From: Ancistrus triradiatus
Taxonomy: Eukaryota > Chordata > Actinopteri > Siluriformes > Loricariidae
Assembly: GCA_025084515.1 (NCBI GenBank)
Contig: JAJAGP010002022.1
Coordinates: 1 to 64,000 of the forward strand
Reading direction: 5' to 3'
DNA: 64,000 nucleotides
Both the position numbers and the translations under genes were made by a program. This document shows positions 30,220 to 43,100 of the stretch, piece after piece (position 1 is the stretch's first letter; every line of letters starts with the position of its first letter). The notes beneath the pieces were generated by a model. The model made no database searches and was not told where the DNA came from. It saw nothing but the letters and a program-made list of their open reading frames with translations.

Positions 30220-33200
30220 ATTTAATTTGTTTGAAGTGACTCGATTTCTAATCTTGCTTCTAATATTTTAACTGGCACCTTGGATCCGATAACCTGCGGG
30301 TCCACCACTTGCCCAATGTCCTTGTGATTGTGTTTTTGAATGTGTTTTTAATTAATACAGAAGAGGAACTTGCTATACTGTATGCAGCAGGTCTTTGCAT
30401 TTGTCATTCTTGCAGGTGCGTCAGACCTTTAGGACAGAAAGTGTCCCGTCCAGATGTTCGGAATTCATGGATCATTTTCATGACGGTGAAAGCAAACTCC
30501 GGACAGTGCTATCAGGCGAACCGCCCCCTCAAAAGCGATGAAAATAATTCCTCCGTCGTGGTTATGTGTGTTGTAGGGCTTGCGTGTTGAGCAGAAATGT
30601 AGATGTGTCAGAAAAATGGACATGGCACTGATAGAAGAGGCCACTCTACCTAAACCACATCATTACAGGACGGGGTAAACATACATTCTCCATGTATTAC
30701 CTGTACAGACTGGGTTTACCATTATGTTTAGTACCATGTTCGAAAAATTAGAGCCAGGAGCGCCGCTGATTATTTCCATACGTCGCTTCGTTAACATTAC
30801 ACCGACCCAGGGCTGAAACGGTTTTTTAGCATGTACCGTGCTCCATATGTCAGACCTTGTGGTTCAAATTATAGATTCCTATCGAACGTTAAAAATTTTG
30901 GCAACAGGATTCAAATACATTAGGGGGGTATGACATCACGGAGGCGACTGCCTTTGCCCTTAGTTGATGCCCCCCCCCGATTTGGCCGCTTTGAATACCA
31001 TTCCACTAAACCCTTGCTCGTGTTAAAACCACTATACAATCCTATGGCATGATAATGCTTTTTAGTGGCTTACGTCTCAATAGTACAGTCAATCAGGACT
31101 CTTGAACACTGTATCGGGCCCACAGTTGGATATGGAATCCAAGCCACCTGGGGCCATTATTTATCAGCATAATTCGGCTGGCAGGACTTGGGCCACATCT
31201 CCAGTTTTTCCAAGACATAAAAAAATGAAGTGCTGATTTCTGAACGTAAAGTGCCAAAAATGTTGGGACACAACTCTTAATCGTTGTCACATCCATCAAA
31301 ACATCAGTGAAAGCACGAGCTGTGCAGGTGTCTTAATATTTTCGATACCCTGTCGTACCATTTAGCCTTTCCCCTGAGAAGTACCGAGCACAGAACAGAT
31401 TCTCTGCCTCGCAGTGCAAGTCGAGAAAGCTTGCATTCCTCAATCAGGAAAAGCCAAACCTAAGTCAGAGTAGCCAAAACAATGTTTACAGCATCTTGAT
31501 TCAATTAATGTATTATCTCGAACAAATTGATTGCAGCAGACTAACTTGGCGGGGCCACAAGGATTCTGAGAAAGTCGTCAGTTGGAATGGAAGAAGAAAA
31601 ACGTTACTCTTAAACACAGCCAGGCTCTGCGTTTCATCCTAAAACATGGAGACGATGTGTCAGCTCTCAGGAGTGTATCAAACAAATAACCGGGTCTCAT
31701 CCCCGGCATTATTCGCTCGCGTTAAACAGGCCAAAACGTTTCTGCAGGAGATGAACTGTAACGGCCTGTAATTAGTCACAGATAGGAGAGGTGTCGTTAG
31801 GAACAGGGTCGTTACTCAGGGGAAAGGAATTTGCTCGGATATGTAACGGGATTACTTCACGCGTTAAGCAGTCACGCTTTTCGCTGTATAACCCACACGA
31901 CTGCGTACCAAAGAGAAACAACGAGCTAACGACACCTAAGGAAAGGCGTTTCAGGCCACGTCTTATAGCCTTCTCACACACCCTAACGGACACCTACCTT
32001 GTAAAAAGATGCTGCAACGAGCGCCGGCGTTCGGCACGCTTAAACACAGGTACTCCCAGATTTACGATGGCGATACGTTCCGACAAATCCTCGGACAAAT
32101 ATTTAGTGGTAAGTCGGTTCTAGTTTGCGCAAATGTTTCCCTTAAAAAATAATGTAAATTCAATGAATCCGTTCCAGACCCCAGAAAAATCACACAATCT
32201 GCACTGAGAACAGCTGTTTGAATCTGAATCACTGTGTACTGACTCATGAATCGTGAATCACCCGAGTACCGAGTAACCGATGAGAACTGAGACACATTTT
32301 TCTAGCCAAAATGCGCCAAGAACCAAATTCATTCCGAGTTCCGAGGTGGTCACGTTAACCTACAGTTGGGCAAGATCATTAACGTAAAGCTTATTTATTA
32401 ATAGTGTGAAATCTCATGAAATTGATGAAATAATGTATAGAAAGTGAAAAACAAAATGATAATTGGGGGAGACTATCGTACTACTGAGGGTGTATTATTG
32501 GATTCCCATTGTAACATCAACAAATGGTCAACCAGACCATCGTACACCCCCATCGGGGACTGTCTAGAGTCAGTTCGAACCCTTACCATGCTGGATAACA
32601 TGGATTTTGCACAAACCTGAACGTACCAAGATTTTTTGGATTCTCTCAAGTTTTTATGCAAAACAGAACTGTATTCACTAGAGATCTCAGACCTTTTTGT
32701 CCGCGCTGCATTTGCCCAAATAAACAACCAATGATTTGCACAGAGGCTGGTTATCGGGAACGATTTGACAAAGGTGAGTGCCGTAGATCATTACAGCCAT
32801 GAAGTTATAAGCGATAGCATGCTCCCGCTTGTGTTCTGTTGCTCTTACACAACAGTTTTAATGATAACAAAATAGAGCAATTTCATACCAAACATGCCTT
32901 AATACTAAGAATATCTTCCGCCAAAAAGTAGGTCCACAACAAAGGACTCCCTACCCTGCTCTAACAAAAGGACAAGCAACAATAGATTGAAATAGCAAAT
33001 GCAAATAAGCAAAGATTACAGAAAAATGGACTAAAACTACAAATAGAATTGCTATCTCTTAGGGTGACTGCTTTGTTTGTACACGTTCGATTTTTCTGTT
33101 CATGGAAGCTCATCGTTACTTGGAGTGATACCACAGTGAGAGCGCTTCTCACGAAACTAACTGATGCAAAACAGCAAACTTCTGTGTTTTTGGATAGGAC

Positions 33201-34030
33201 GTAACGCAACGCTCCAGCTACTGGAAGCAGTTTCGCTTCGGTTTGGTTCCAGCAGAGGAAAACAGACACTTACGATTTTCTTTCTGACAAACTTTTCCTC
33301 GCTTTATCTTCGACTACAGCTCCATATTGAAAAACCCAGACCAAGAAGCACGCTGGCTTCTCTTTAGACCCAGTGCAGATGAATATTTATAAAGGGTAAT
33401 GCTACACTAAACACTAAAATACGTCTTGTTGGCTACACGCTGCATTACCCAAAGCAGAGCAGTCCTGCGGAGAAGAGGAAAGCGTTTGGGTTTTGGCTTA
33501 CGCTACGCGGTTTGCTTGAAAAGGGAAGGAAACTGTTCGGCTTCGTAACCGGTTTTATGAAACGGTCAAAAACAGGGCTCGCTCAGTACACTTCCTGTAA
33601 ACATCACATTAGGTGGAGGTGTGAATTTGCAAATCCTGCAATGGCGTAAAAGGGACACAGCAGGCAACGAGCCTGTATGCCGCCAGAGGGAGTCCCATTC
33701 ATTCCAGCTTCATTTTTTAACAGTCGACTGCTAATTCCGACACCTGGGCTCGTGTGCAGCAGATGACGTCCCCTGTGACCGAGGTCTGATTGCTGATAAG
33801 CCCATCAAAGCGTCGCTTGGCTAACTCCGGTGGCTGCTGCCGGCGCTTTCACCGTTACAAAATCGTGCGAGAAACATGGCTGGTTTTTGTCTGTCCCGGG
33901 CAGGTGCTTGGCTTCTCCTTCACTACTGATTTTGCACAAAAGCTCCAGTGAGAGCCACGGATCGAGGCACACCCAAAGAGTGGAACAGAGAAAGAGAGAG
34001 AGTGGCAGAAAGATGGCAGAGACACGGAGC
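30220..34030. other. unassigned intergenic DNA
   Basis: No gene or recognised repeat family in 3.8 kb. Frames of 67-110 codons (30309 +, 31791 +, 32961 -, 33164 +) overlap others and have no domain. 30970-30980 is a C-run. A string AGTTCGAACCC at 32570 resembles a tRNA B box but no tRNA fold or A box precedes it. Confidence 0.5.
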
Positions 34031-34039
34031 ATAACTGCA

Positions 34040-34832
34040 ACCCCAAATCAGGAAAAAGTCGGGGCACTGCAGCTTTGCAAAATCCAAAGTAAACAGTACG
34101 TTCTTTTCTGATCATTTCATTTCATTTGTTAATAAACATCCATTCCTGTATTTCTGGCCTGCAACACATTCCAAAGAAAGTTGGGATGGAAGCAATTTAG
34201 GGCTAATAATGAGGTGAATAATGATGTGATGTCAACAGCAGTATCCTCAAAAGGAGTCTTTGAGGAGCAAAGATGGGCAGAGGATCTCCAGTTTGTCCTC
34301 AAAGAAAGACAAAGGGATTTCCATATTTCTCTCTCTATGGTGCGTAATAGCATTAAACGATTCGGGGAATAGGGAGGAAAAGGGGTGTTCTCCGATCCCT
34401 CAGATGGCACTGCATCAAGAACCATCATGATAAAACCACATGGGCGAGGGATTATTTTATTAAACCTTTATCAAGCTCTACAATACAGAGTTACATTCAC
34501 AAATGTCACTTAAAACATTACTGTGCTAAAAAAGAAGCCTTATGTTATAACCATGTCCAAAAGCGGATCGACTTCCCTGGGTTCGGAGGCATCTGGGATG
34601 GACCATCACACAGTGGGAACACGGACTATCGTCAGACCAATCAGTATTACAGATAATTTTTGGAAACGAAAAAGGAACCATCCAGACTATTATCAGGACC
34701 AAGTCCTAAAGCCAGTCTCTGTCATGGCATAGGTTCGGGTCAGCGCCATTGGTAAAGGTCATTTATGCTTCTGAGATTTTAGAGCCATATAAGCTATCTT
34801 CAAGACGGCGCCTTTTCCAGGACGCCACCTGG
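34040..34832 (+). mobile_element. mariner/Tc1-type transposon remnant
   Basis: Starts with CAACCCCAAATCAGGAAAAA-GTCGGGGCACTG and continues with TTTCATTTGTTAATAAACAT, CAACACATTCCAAAGAAAGT, GGGATTTCCATATTTCTCTC, CACTGCATCAAGAACCATCA and ACTGTGCTAAAAAAGAAGCC, all in the order of the copies at 26.4 and 54 kb. It ends with GAGATTTTAGAGCCATATAA-GCTATCTTCAAGACGGCGCC-TTTTCCAGGACGCCAC and lacks the second and third catalytic blocks. Confidence 0.8.
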
Positions 34833-34839
34833 ACACTCG

Positions 34840-35870
34840 GTTATTTGATACGCAGGGGGGCGCCACTTCACACCAGCTTCCCTTTCCCCCTCTCTCTCTC
34901 GCTATGGGAGAAACACGGGTCACACTGCGCACAGGAAATCAGTATCATTTGGGTTTATTGGCCTAGTTTAGGCTGTAATAACTCGCGGATGAGTCATAAT
35001 ACATTAGTCACTCATGAGCCTTTGAAATGCTAACGGGACTAATCACAAACAGCGCTGTGACATAAGCAGAAACACAAACGTGTATTCACAAATGCATGCG
35101 GGGAATTTCAGGCCCTGTAAAGTCCTCAGCGGCGTGGAATCTTTTATCCGATGCAGATTCCACGAGTACGAAGAACAGGGATGCCATCTTCGAACCTGGC
35201 ACCGGATCATCGGCGTCGAGGGTTTCATCCGGGCACAGTGGATGTCCTATCAGACCGCGTCTGTTTTCAAGAAAACACAGGCCCCCGGAACCTCCCAGGA
35301 CTACTTGTTCCACAGGCCCGGCCAGGAAAACAACATAAAACGCTTTCTGTGAAACAACTGCACAGTCCGAACAGACGCCGAGCCCAGACGGGCCGAGATC
35401 AAACCGCTGGCTGGGAGGCGCGGGCCTTTGATAGGACTTGGCAGCGCTGTGTGAAAAGCGAGCCGTGCCTCACGGAGCGCGGAGAGCCCTGGTAAAAATC
35501 CCCCGCATTTATTCACAATACGTTAAAACGCTCCGTAACGCGGAAATAATTGCTCCGAAATGCCTTTTTGCGCTCGGGGACTTGGAGCGGGACGAAGGGG
35601 ATTAGTATAACGTATCACTTATTAATTGGCGTACTTATTAGACGACGCACGGCTTGGGACGCTCCCAATGCTGGACTCGGCCTCGTGGAGTCAACAAGGT
35701 GCTGGAAACGTTCCTCAAAGATTTTGGAGCATATTGACACGAGAGTCATGTTCAAGATGATTTGAGCCATCAGAACATGGTACAGTGCTCATAAAGGGGT
35801 GCACATGGTCAGCAACAATACTCAGGTAGGCTGCGGGCTTTAAACCAGGCTCAGCTGGTATTAAGGGGGT
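34840..35870. other. unassigned DNA including a CpG-rich patch
   Basis: 35060-35520 is GC-richer with frequent CpG and is open in several frames on both strands (61-114 codons). The overlapping frames and lack of any domain argue against coding. Confidence 0.5.
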
Positions 35871-35874
35871 CAAA

Positions 35875-36060
35875 GTGTGCCGGGAAAATCACTCCATTAC
35901 ACCACCACGATACATGGTTAGATAAAGGATGGATCTATGACTTTTGTCGCAGCAGAAATCGAGACTCATCAGACCAGGCGACGTTTTTACAATCTTCCAT
36001 CGTCCAATTTTCTCTCGTCTGAACTTCATATTTACCGAAATACCCGACACTGAGCTGGCG
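35875..36060 (-). mobile_element. Tc1-like transposon fragment, reverse orientation
   Basis: On the minus strand a frame ends ENWTMEDCKNVAWSDESRFL then LRQKS. N-W-x-x-x-D-x-K-N-V-x-W-S-D-E-S-R-F-L-L is the first catalytic Asp block of the Tc1 family seen in forward orientation at 14.6, 22.5 and 46.2 kb. GGTGGTGTAATGGAGTGATT follows, the usual G-G-G-x-M-x-W position, degraded. Confidence 0.8.
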
Positions 36061-37555
36061 AAAGCAGATTTGCTGCATGTGTTGTGCATGTGTGCAATCT
36101 CCACCCCCCCCATCCGTTCTTGCGCAGGTCTTATTAGAGCAGACCTTGATTAATCTGCGCAAACACTGCCAAAAACACGCCGATGCGTTATACTGTAATC
36201 ACCATCCATCAACTTCCAATCTAATTATTAACAATGCTTGTTTGGCGGTTGTGACCTGTGCAGAAAAACAGCCCCAAATTAATTAAACGAGGGAAGCAAA
36301 CAGCTATTAAACTGCAGACGCGCAAAGAAAAAAACATGCCTACAAACATCTAACACACACAGTTTGTTGATGTTTGTCAGGCCGGCCATGTGGTGGAAGC
36401 TCTGCTCGGCTCGGCACGCTGTGGGACGCGGAGTGAGCCTAAGGCGCTACGGGTCCAGCCCTGGGAGGCTCACCCTGAGCTCTGGCAGACTAAACTAATA
36501 TGACTGATATCAAAACAACGAACGGCAACTCGATTCAATATTTCAGTGTAATATTCGGATCTAAATATTTAGCTTTGTCCAATGGATTTTCCAATCATCA
36601 TCATTAGCCACCAGAACTGCGCTCGCTCAAAATCATCTTTTGTATCACGTGTAAGCGCCGGGCTAGCGCAGGGCTTAATATGGTTCATTTTCAGAAAGTA
36701 GTCTTAAGCAAAGTCTTAACTTTTTTGTGCGTAAGCACTCTCGAGACTTCGCAAACATAAACTATGACGTCACTGCCGGCAGCGTTTGACGTCTCAATTA
36801 AAGTAGACCCAAATCCGAACGCAAGCACACCTCATCAACGAAATGCACAGGTTAACACAAGCAGTCACCAGGATTGGTAGTACAACCTACAGTGTTGTAC
36901 GTACATCGTTCTACATAGTGACTAGTGGAACCCGGGAGAAGCAAAGCCAACGGGGAATCCTCTGGTGAGCACCTCGTTCTTGTACAACCACAACTGCTGG
37001 CTCACTACCTCACTCAGCACCAACAGACAAACCTCAGCATACCAGCGCTGGGACACAAACCAGGGCTAATCTAGCTCCACGAAGTTCGAGAGTCATAGTT
37101 CATCTTCAATCCTGGATCCCAGTCTTGCTTTGACTCAGAGAACGAATCACGGCTCAAACCCGGTTCGTGATAAGGCACGCGTTCAGACCCGACCCCGCTT
37201 CAGATTCCTGCTGCATTGTGCTTTCGGTAACGCTCTCCAAAAATGCCAGGAATACACTCGGTTATTCCTCGGCGGATCTTCTTACACCCAATCCGTCTGC
37301 GATCCGTAACACGAACGTGTTGTGCTGATCGACGCCTTTGAAGCGCCCTGCCAAACCATGACTTTATGCAGTCGAAATCCTTTACGCCGCCCCCTCCCAC
37401 AGCGACAGGGGATATGGCTTTGGAAGGAAGGACGAGATTACATCAAGCTTGTTTCATTCTGCAAATTTCTACTGCCGTGCCACTTTGAAAGTCTTGAGAG
37501 AAGGTTCTGTAAATATCTCGCACATACTTGGACGTGGCTTCAATAATCAAACTCT
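36061..37555. other. unassigned intergenic DNA
   Basis: No recognised features. 36365-36490 is GC-rich without motif. Small frames only. Confidence 0.5.
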
Positions 37556-37559
37556 TTTA

Positions 37560-37830
37560 TCCCAACACAGCAGTGGGATGATTTTTTGATGACACCAAGC
37601 TGGTCCTGAGGGATCGCCCCATAAAATCCCTGCAGCATTACATCTGCTGGCTGTCAAGGATGAATGAGTAACATTTCTCGAGCTTCCAGATAACCCTGCT
37701 GTTTCGTGGCCACACCCTTCGACACCTCTCGCCTCTTCTGCACCATGCTACCGTGCTCCCTCAGACTCGCTTTTATCCAGCTGCACCTTCTGCTCTGCTA
37801 AAATGATAAATAACATGCTCGCTAAAGATA
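37560..37830 (+). mobile_element. L2-like LINE, catalytic part of reverse transcriptase
   Basis: The frame from about 37578 reads FFDDTKLVLR, a degraded version of the F-x-A-D-D-T-Q-L catalytic box (Ala lost), then LQHYICWLSRMNE and a stop, and HFSSFQIT, matching the following I-x-x-W-M-x-x-N-x-L-x-L-N segment. Related to the pieces at 10990 and 28195. Confidence 0.6.
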
Positions 37831-39790
37831 TGTTCAGCTGCAGCTCGCATCTTGGGCTGTACATACCAGCAGAGCGAAGCCTTTTGGGGGAACAGTTGAT
37901 CTCCATTCATTTTCCGTTCCCACACTTGTATTCCCCAGGAAGTCCAGTCTACACTTAACCTTACACCGAGCTTGGCCCTCGACCACTTCCCTAGGTTTTT
38001 TTCAAGCTTCTCTCACTAGGGATGGGGAAAATCGATTCTTAGACGCAGACGTGGATGATTCTGTCTGTTAACTGATAAATTCATGTTGACGGAACGCAAA
38101 AGGGGGAACTCTGAAGTCCGGAGGTGCAGCGCCGCCCGGATAATCTCTGGCAAATACAAACTCTATCCCAATTTTTATTCCCAGGGATGTGTGTCCATAT
38201 TCAGTCGTTAAGACCAGGGCTTTGGACCCGAGATACAGCGTCCCGTCTTCATTCATACAATCATCCTCTCACATCTAAAGCCTAAAAGAGATTTTAGTGG
38301 CAGACTCTGATTTTATAAAGGCTGGAGATGTAAAATGGAGAATGTAAAATCAAGACGAGAAAAGGCCTGACTCAAAACAGCGTCCCTGATCCTTACACCA
38401 AACGATCTCTAGCAAGACTCAGGATTTAATTCCGATGTTGGAAATTTATCTGTGACAAGTTTGTGAACGTCGTATAGATGAATCGCATCTCAGCCTCTGA
38501 ATCATAATCGAATCGAATCGTGAGGATCTTAGAGATTCCCTCCTCTACTTCTCACTAACAGTAACAACGCCATCTTGACCCATCTTGAATTGGAAATCCT
38601 GGATGAGTTAAGCTCCATTCTACCCACTTTGAAGCCAGGGACTTTGACTTCCAAAAATCCGTCTTCGTAAACTGATGCCGGGCTGCGTCAAATTTACCGC
38701 AAGTGAACCCCGCCCTTCCTTCGCCTGCTTTAGTCCCTGCTGCAAGCTCTTAATGTTTCCTCCACGTTGTTTGCCTGCTTTTTGAACTGGGGCTTATGTT
38801 TTTGGATTTACAATCCTCAAGACGATCATTACGAGTACTGGAATTATCCTAATAAAACATGGTTTGGGTATATGCACATGCAACACACGCCTCGATTCAC
38901 TGCATCGTAAAAAACAGTCTGTGATTTTGCAAAAGTTTGTGGACACCCCGGTGGATGATGAGCACATGAAGCAAGCAAGTCTTGTAAGAGAAACCAGAAC
39001 AAGGGACCAAGAGTTACAGCACAGCTCTAGTCCACCTTGGTCGTTGCCATTAACTCAAACAGCCCCTTCACGGGTGATTTGGACCAATAAGAGTCCAGAT
39101 CCTGTCATTTCTTTAGGAACGCTGGCTTAACGAGACCTTCCCCTCACTGTTTTAGGCTTGAAGTTTTAAAAAGGCATCATGAATGCAGGCCATTGAGGAA
39201 AAACAGCACCGAGCAGCCATTAGTTCTGACTCAGACACTGTGTGGGAAAACAACTACCGGGGCTTAATGTTGATTTATAAATCTACCGAAAACATTCGTC
39301 GGGAAAAAAAACCCTGTTAATTCTTTACAGAACTAATTACACTCCTGTCAAAGGCCCCGGCTCGCCAAGCATTGCGTGATGTGTTCGGAACATAACTGCT
39401 ATCATTTGTTTAATGACATAAGGAGAGTGTTGACGCCACGGTCGAGGTTCTTCTGGCGAGCGCGAGAGAGGTCTGTCAAAAATCAAGCTGGGGTTTTTGG
39501 TCAACAAACAACAATAACGTCCTTGTGGCGATTCGACAGGTTTTTCCTTCTCGCGGTGATGCTCTGCACGTAATTACGTATAATTGTTGGACTCAGCGGT
39601 CTGTTTTTTGGAATTGTTTCGGGCTTCTTTTTTAAATTGCGAGGGGAACGTGAAACAAACGAGGAATGTAAATCCTTCACACAGCGTTCTTCTTATAGTA
39701 TTACAATTATAGGGAGCTGCACTTTATAAATGGATGACGGCTGGTAATACACAAGTCTGAGCTTCTGCAACGTAACGTTCCAGCGAGTTC
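37831..39790. other. unassigned DNA
   Basis: 38930-38955 (GCAAAAGTTTGTGGACACCC) resembles the terminal repeat of fish Tc1-like elements, but is isolated. An 88-codon + frame at 38864-39130 spans it and has no domain. Confidence 0.45.
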
Positions 39791-39794
39791 AAGT

Positions 39795-40150
39795 TACACT
39801 GTCTTACAGGGTACAAGCCAAGCAAGGGTTAAGAGTCTTGCTTATGGGTCCAACAGCGGCTGGAACTTGAACCATGGACCTTTTCTGTGGCTTAACGCCC
39901 TTGCGTTTGACAGCTTGAGTGTGCTGGGATAAGAACCCTGGACCTTCTGTTCCACAGTCCAGTATCTTGGACCACTAAGCCACCACAGACGCACAAAATT
40001 GACATTTTGTCATCTATCCAATGCAACTTACAACCTCTTACAATCCAAGCACTTGTTAATCGGTTAAGGGCCTTGCTCCAGGGCCCAATAGTGGCATTTG
40101 AACCCTGGACCTTCTGGTCCTTAATCCAGTATCTCAACCTGCTTATCCAA
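39795..40150 (+). repeat. cluster of three SINE-like repeat fragments
   Basis: 39810-39885 (AAGGGTTAAGAGTCTTGCTT ... CTTGAACCATGGACCTT), 39905-39990 (GATAAGAACCCTGGACCTTC ... CCACTAAGCCACCACAGAC) and 40010-40140 (AATGCAACTTACAAC ... AAGGGCCTTGCTCCAGGGCC, TTTGAACCCTGGACCTTCTG) are three partial copies of the repeat at 17781, all in the same orientation. Confidence 0.7.
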
Positions 40151-43100
40151 CACAGAGTGCCTGACTCTCGTTTACGTCCTACTGTCCCTAGATAACGGGC
40201 TGCATTTTTTCCTTTATTTCACATTAAATACCACGTTTGTGACATCGGACGAGCGGGTTGTAGAGGTGCCCACACGAAAAAAAACCAAATAAATTGAACC
40301 ATGCCATGATCGAAATCCATGTAAGAGCTTAGAAGTAGTAGAAGTAGACCGACACCAGACTAAGATTTTTTCAGCATACAATAAAAGAAGAAATGTCAGT
40401 TTGTGATTCCCTTTACATTCATTGTACATGATATATGAAAATAATATTTCATTATAACTTTTGTAAAATATAACATTAAATAATATATAGGCTAAATTTA
40501 TGGTGATGATTCCGTTTCCGTTCTTCTCTCAGACTCAATCAGAATCACCACATAAACACCTGAATATCAACAACAACATCCATTCCATCCCTTTTAATTA
40601 TTACATGTGAAAACAGACTAATAATAATTCCAGATTTTGGGGTTAACTTAAAGTATAGTGAGCGAAAAGGTGAAAACTTTTCCTAATTCCGTCCACAGTC
40701 AGGCCTTTCTCTGCAGCGCGGTATGACTCAGCTATCTGGCAAACGAGTGGCGTCACAACACTGTTTTCTCATCACGATGCTATTTGTCCTTTTTGAGAAG
40801 GAAATGGTACGTCTTAAGCAGCGGGTACGCCGTGTTTCACGTTTATGGTTTTATGATTCCACGGTTGCTTTATTGAGTGCTGAAAAGCAAAGCCAGGATA
40901 CAAAGTCTGGCTCTAGTTAAGCTCTTCTGCTAAACACGGGTACAGTCAGGTTTCCCAAAGCAGTTTCTAGCAAACTTTCATGCTGTGCTCAAAAATATAG
41001 AAACGGAGCCTGGTCCAGGTTCGCTAATGACCGCTTGCTCTTTAGTGAAAGTGAAAAATGAGTAAACCTCACAATCGCTGCACAGCTACAGGTGTCTGTA
41101 TAAACAAACAAACAAATAAAAAAGGCAATGACTTTCTTTAAGAACAAAAAAAGCCAAAAAGACCCTTTGCACGGGTTCTTGTCAGAGTGACACAGCCCAT
41201 CCCGCGGCCCTTTTCGCTTGTGCTGTACAAACAATAACCGAATGGAATGCAGTCCATGTTCCTGTCGAAGGACAAATGACTTATTGTTCTCACACACACA
41301 CAGCCGAAGGAAAACAGTCTGAGAAACAAGAGGTTTGCAAACTCTGCCTGAGCAATGGAAGGATTTACAAACCCTAAAACCAACAGTCGTGTCCTTCTGT
41401 ACACAGAACGCAAATACTCAAAGACTCTTAATTCAAGCACAGACCTGAGCAGGTGCACTTTTAAACCCAGAAATGGTGGTTTTTGAGCTTCTAAATCTGT
41501 ATATGATTGTGCATTTTGGCTCTTTTAACAGCTACCTGTGTTCTCCTTAGAGGCGCTCTAGAGTAGTTTATCCACTACACTCACAGTGGCAGTCTTCCTT
41601 ACAAGGTGTTTTCAGAATGAACGTCAGAAAGCCCTGGTGTTACAACACCTGCTAAATGGGGGAAATGGGGGAAATAAGCTTAATGTATAAACCATTCCTT
41701 TCCTTTTGGATCACAGGTTTGGTGCAACCTAGGTACCGACTTCTGCACTAATGGAAACAAAATGTGTTAGTAGAATACCCAGGTCTTTGATTTTGGATAT
41801 TAGTTTTGGTTTCGATACTCTACCCTAGTGCCCTATGAGGTAGAGACGAATACATCTTGGAAAACAGCGTCTACTTTTATGTAAACTCATCTTCAGCGAC
41901 GCCCACTGCTTATTTAAACTCAGACAGGAGATGAGAGGATTTTTGAACCGCTGGCACCAGCTCCTCTTGGTGGAATTACCTCAGCGAGATTGAAATAGAC
42001 TGAACGTCTTCATTACAGTAAGGGGCTTTATCTGCTCATCTGCTCATCTGCTCTCAACGCAGCAGGTTCAAAATCTGGAACTCCAACGTCCCGGCGACTG
42101 GACCGAATCGGTGTTTATAAATTTTAAGTGGTGCCTTTTAGCAAAGCAAAACACAAACTGGAGACGTCTCATGCCGATGCTTTTCAGGTTTTCTTTCCGT
42201 TTGCTCTGTGCTTGATCTTGCTCCATCCTGTCTGTCCTTTAAACTGTATTATTTCCCTTAGTCGCTGAGCTACGCAGCAGTACAAACCTCATTCCTTGAA
42301 AATACCTTCCGAAAGCACACAACATCTGAAAATGGTTCGGCCCAGCAACAGCTCTGTCTCTGGGGAGGGCCGGGACAACCACCAAACTGCTACAATGCAG
42401 ACCCGGAGGGGGTCTCGGGGTCTAGGGGAAGTATCACAAGTCTGAATTCACAAAATTTTCCCACATCTGTTTAACTCCTGCTTCTCTCCGTCTACTTTTT
42501 TCCCCCAAGGTGCCGTTACCGAGTCCCAGAGGACTGATCCAGGGCTGAACCGAGCTTAGCCTCAGCGGAGGATAATCAGGTGCTTCGGGTTTCTGTGGTT
42601 ACGAGAGTCTACAGCAAACAGGACATCCTGTTGGACTGGAACCGTGTGCAGACCCCGGTCCTAAGCCGAGGCGCTGAAGAGCGCCGGAAATGAAGTCTAA
42701 TGGCCACAAACAGAACAAACGAAGCTGTTAATTCCCTCTATTCCACCCGGTCATCCTGTGAAAGAGTCGGCCGGCTTCTTCGCAGTTGGTAGAGATTAAT
42801 GACTGGGTGGTCCATCCGTTTAGGACGTCATGGGCCAGGTTTTGGTCAGAGCAGGAACTGAGGGGTCACCACAACAAACGTTTATCCAGATTATACCCAG
42901 AATATGTGCAAATATTAAACTGTAAAAGCAAATCTGTCACTGCAGATGATCTTTTGCCGTAATTCTCATTCTGTACGGACGGATCAATTCCAGAATATAA
43001 ATGTAACTCGTTTATCTGGCTGGCATGACAGAAACGAGCGCTGCACTTTTTACTTGGGGTTTAGTGATGCATCATGGAGATATATGATGCCTCTGATGCG

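Noticed and set aside
32560..32600. tRNA gene suggested by AGTTCGAACCC
   Set aside because: No A box, no acceptor stem and no cloverleaf could be drawn around it.
35935..36162. 75-codon minus ORF as a host gene
   Set aside because: KNVAWSDESRFLL is the Tc1 catalytic Asp block; it is a transposon scrap.
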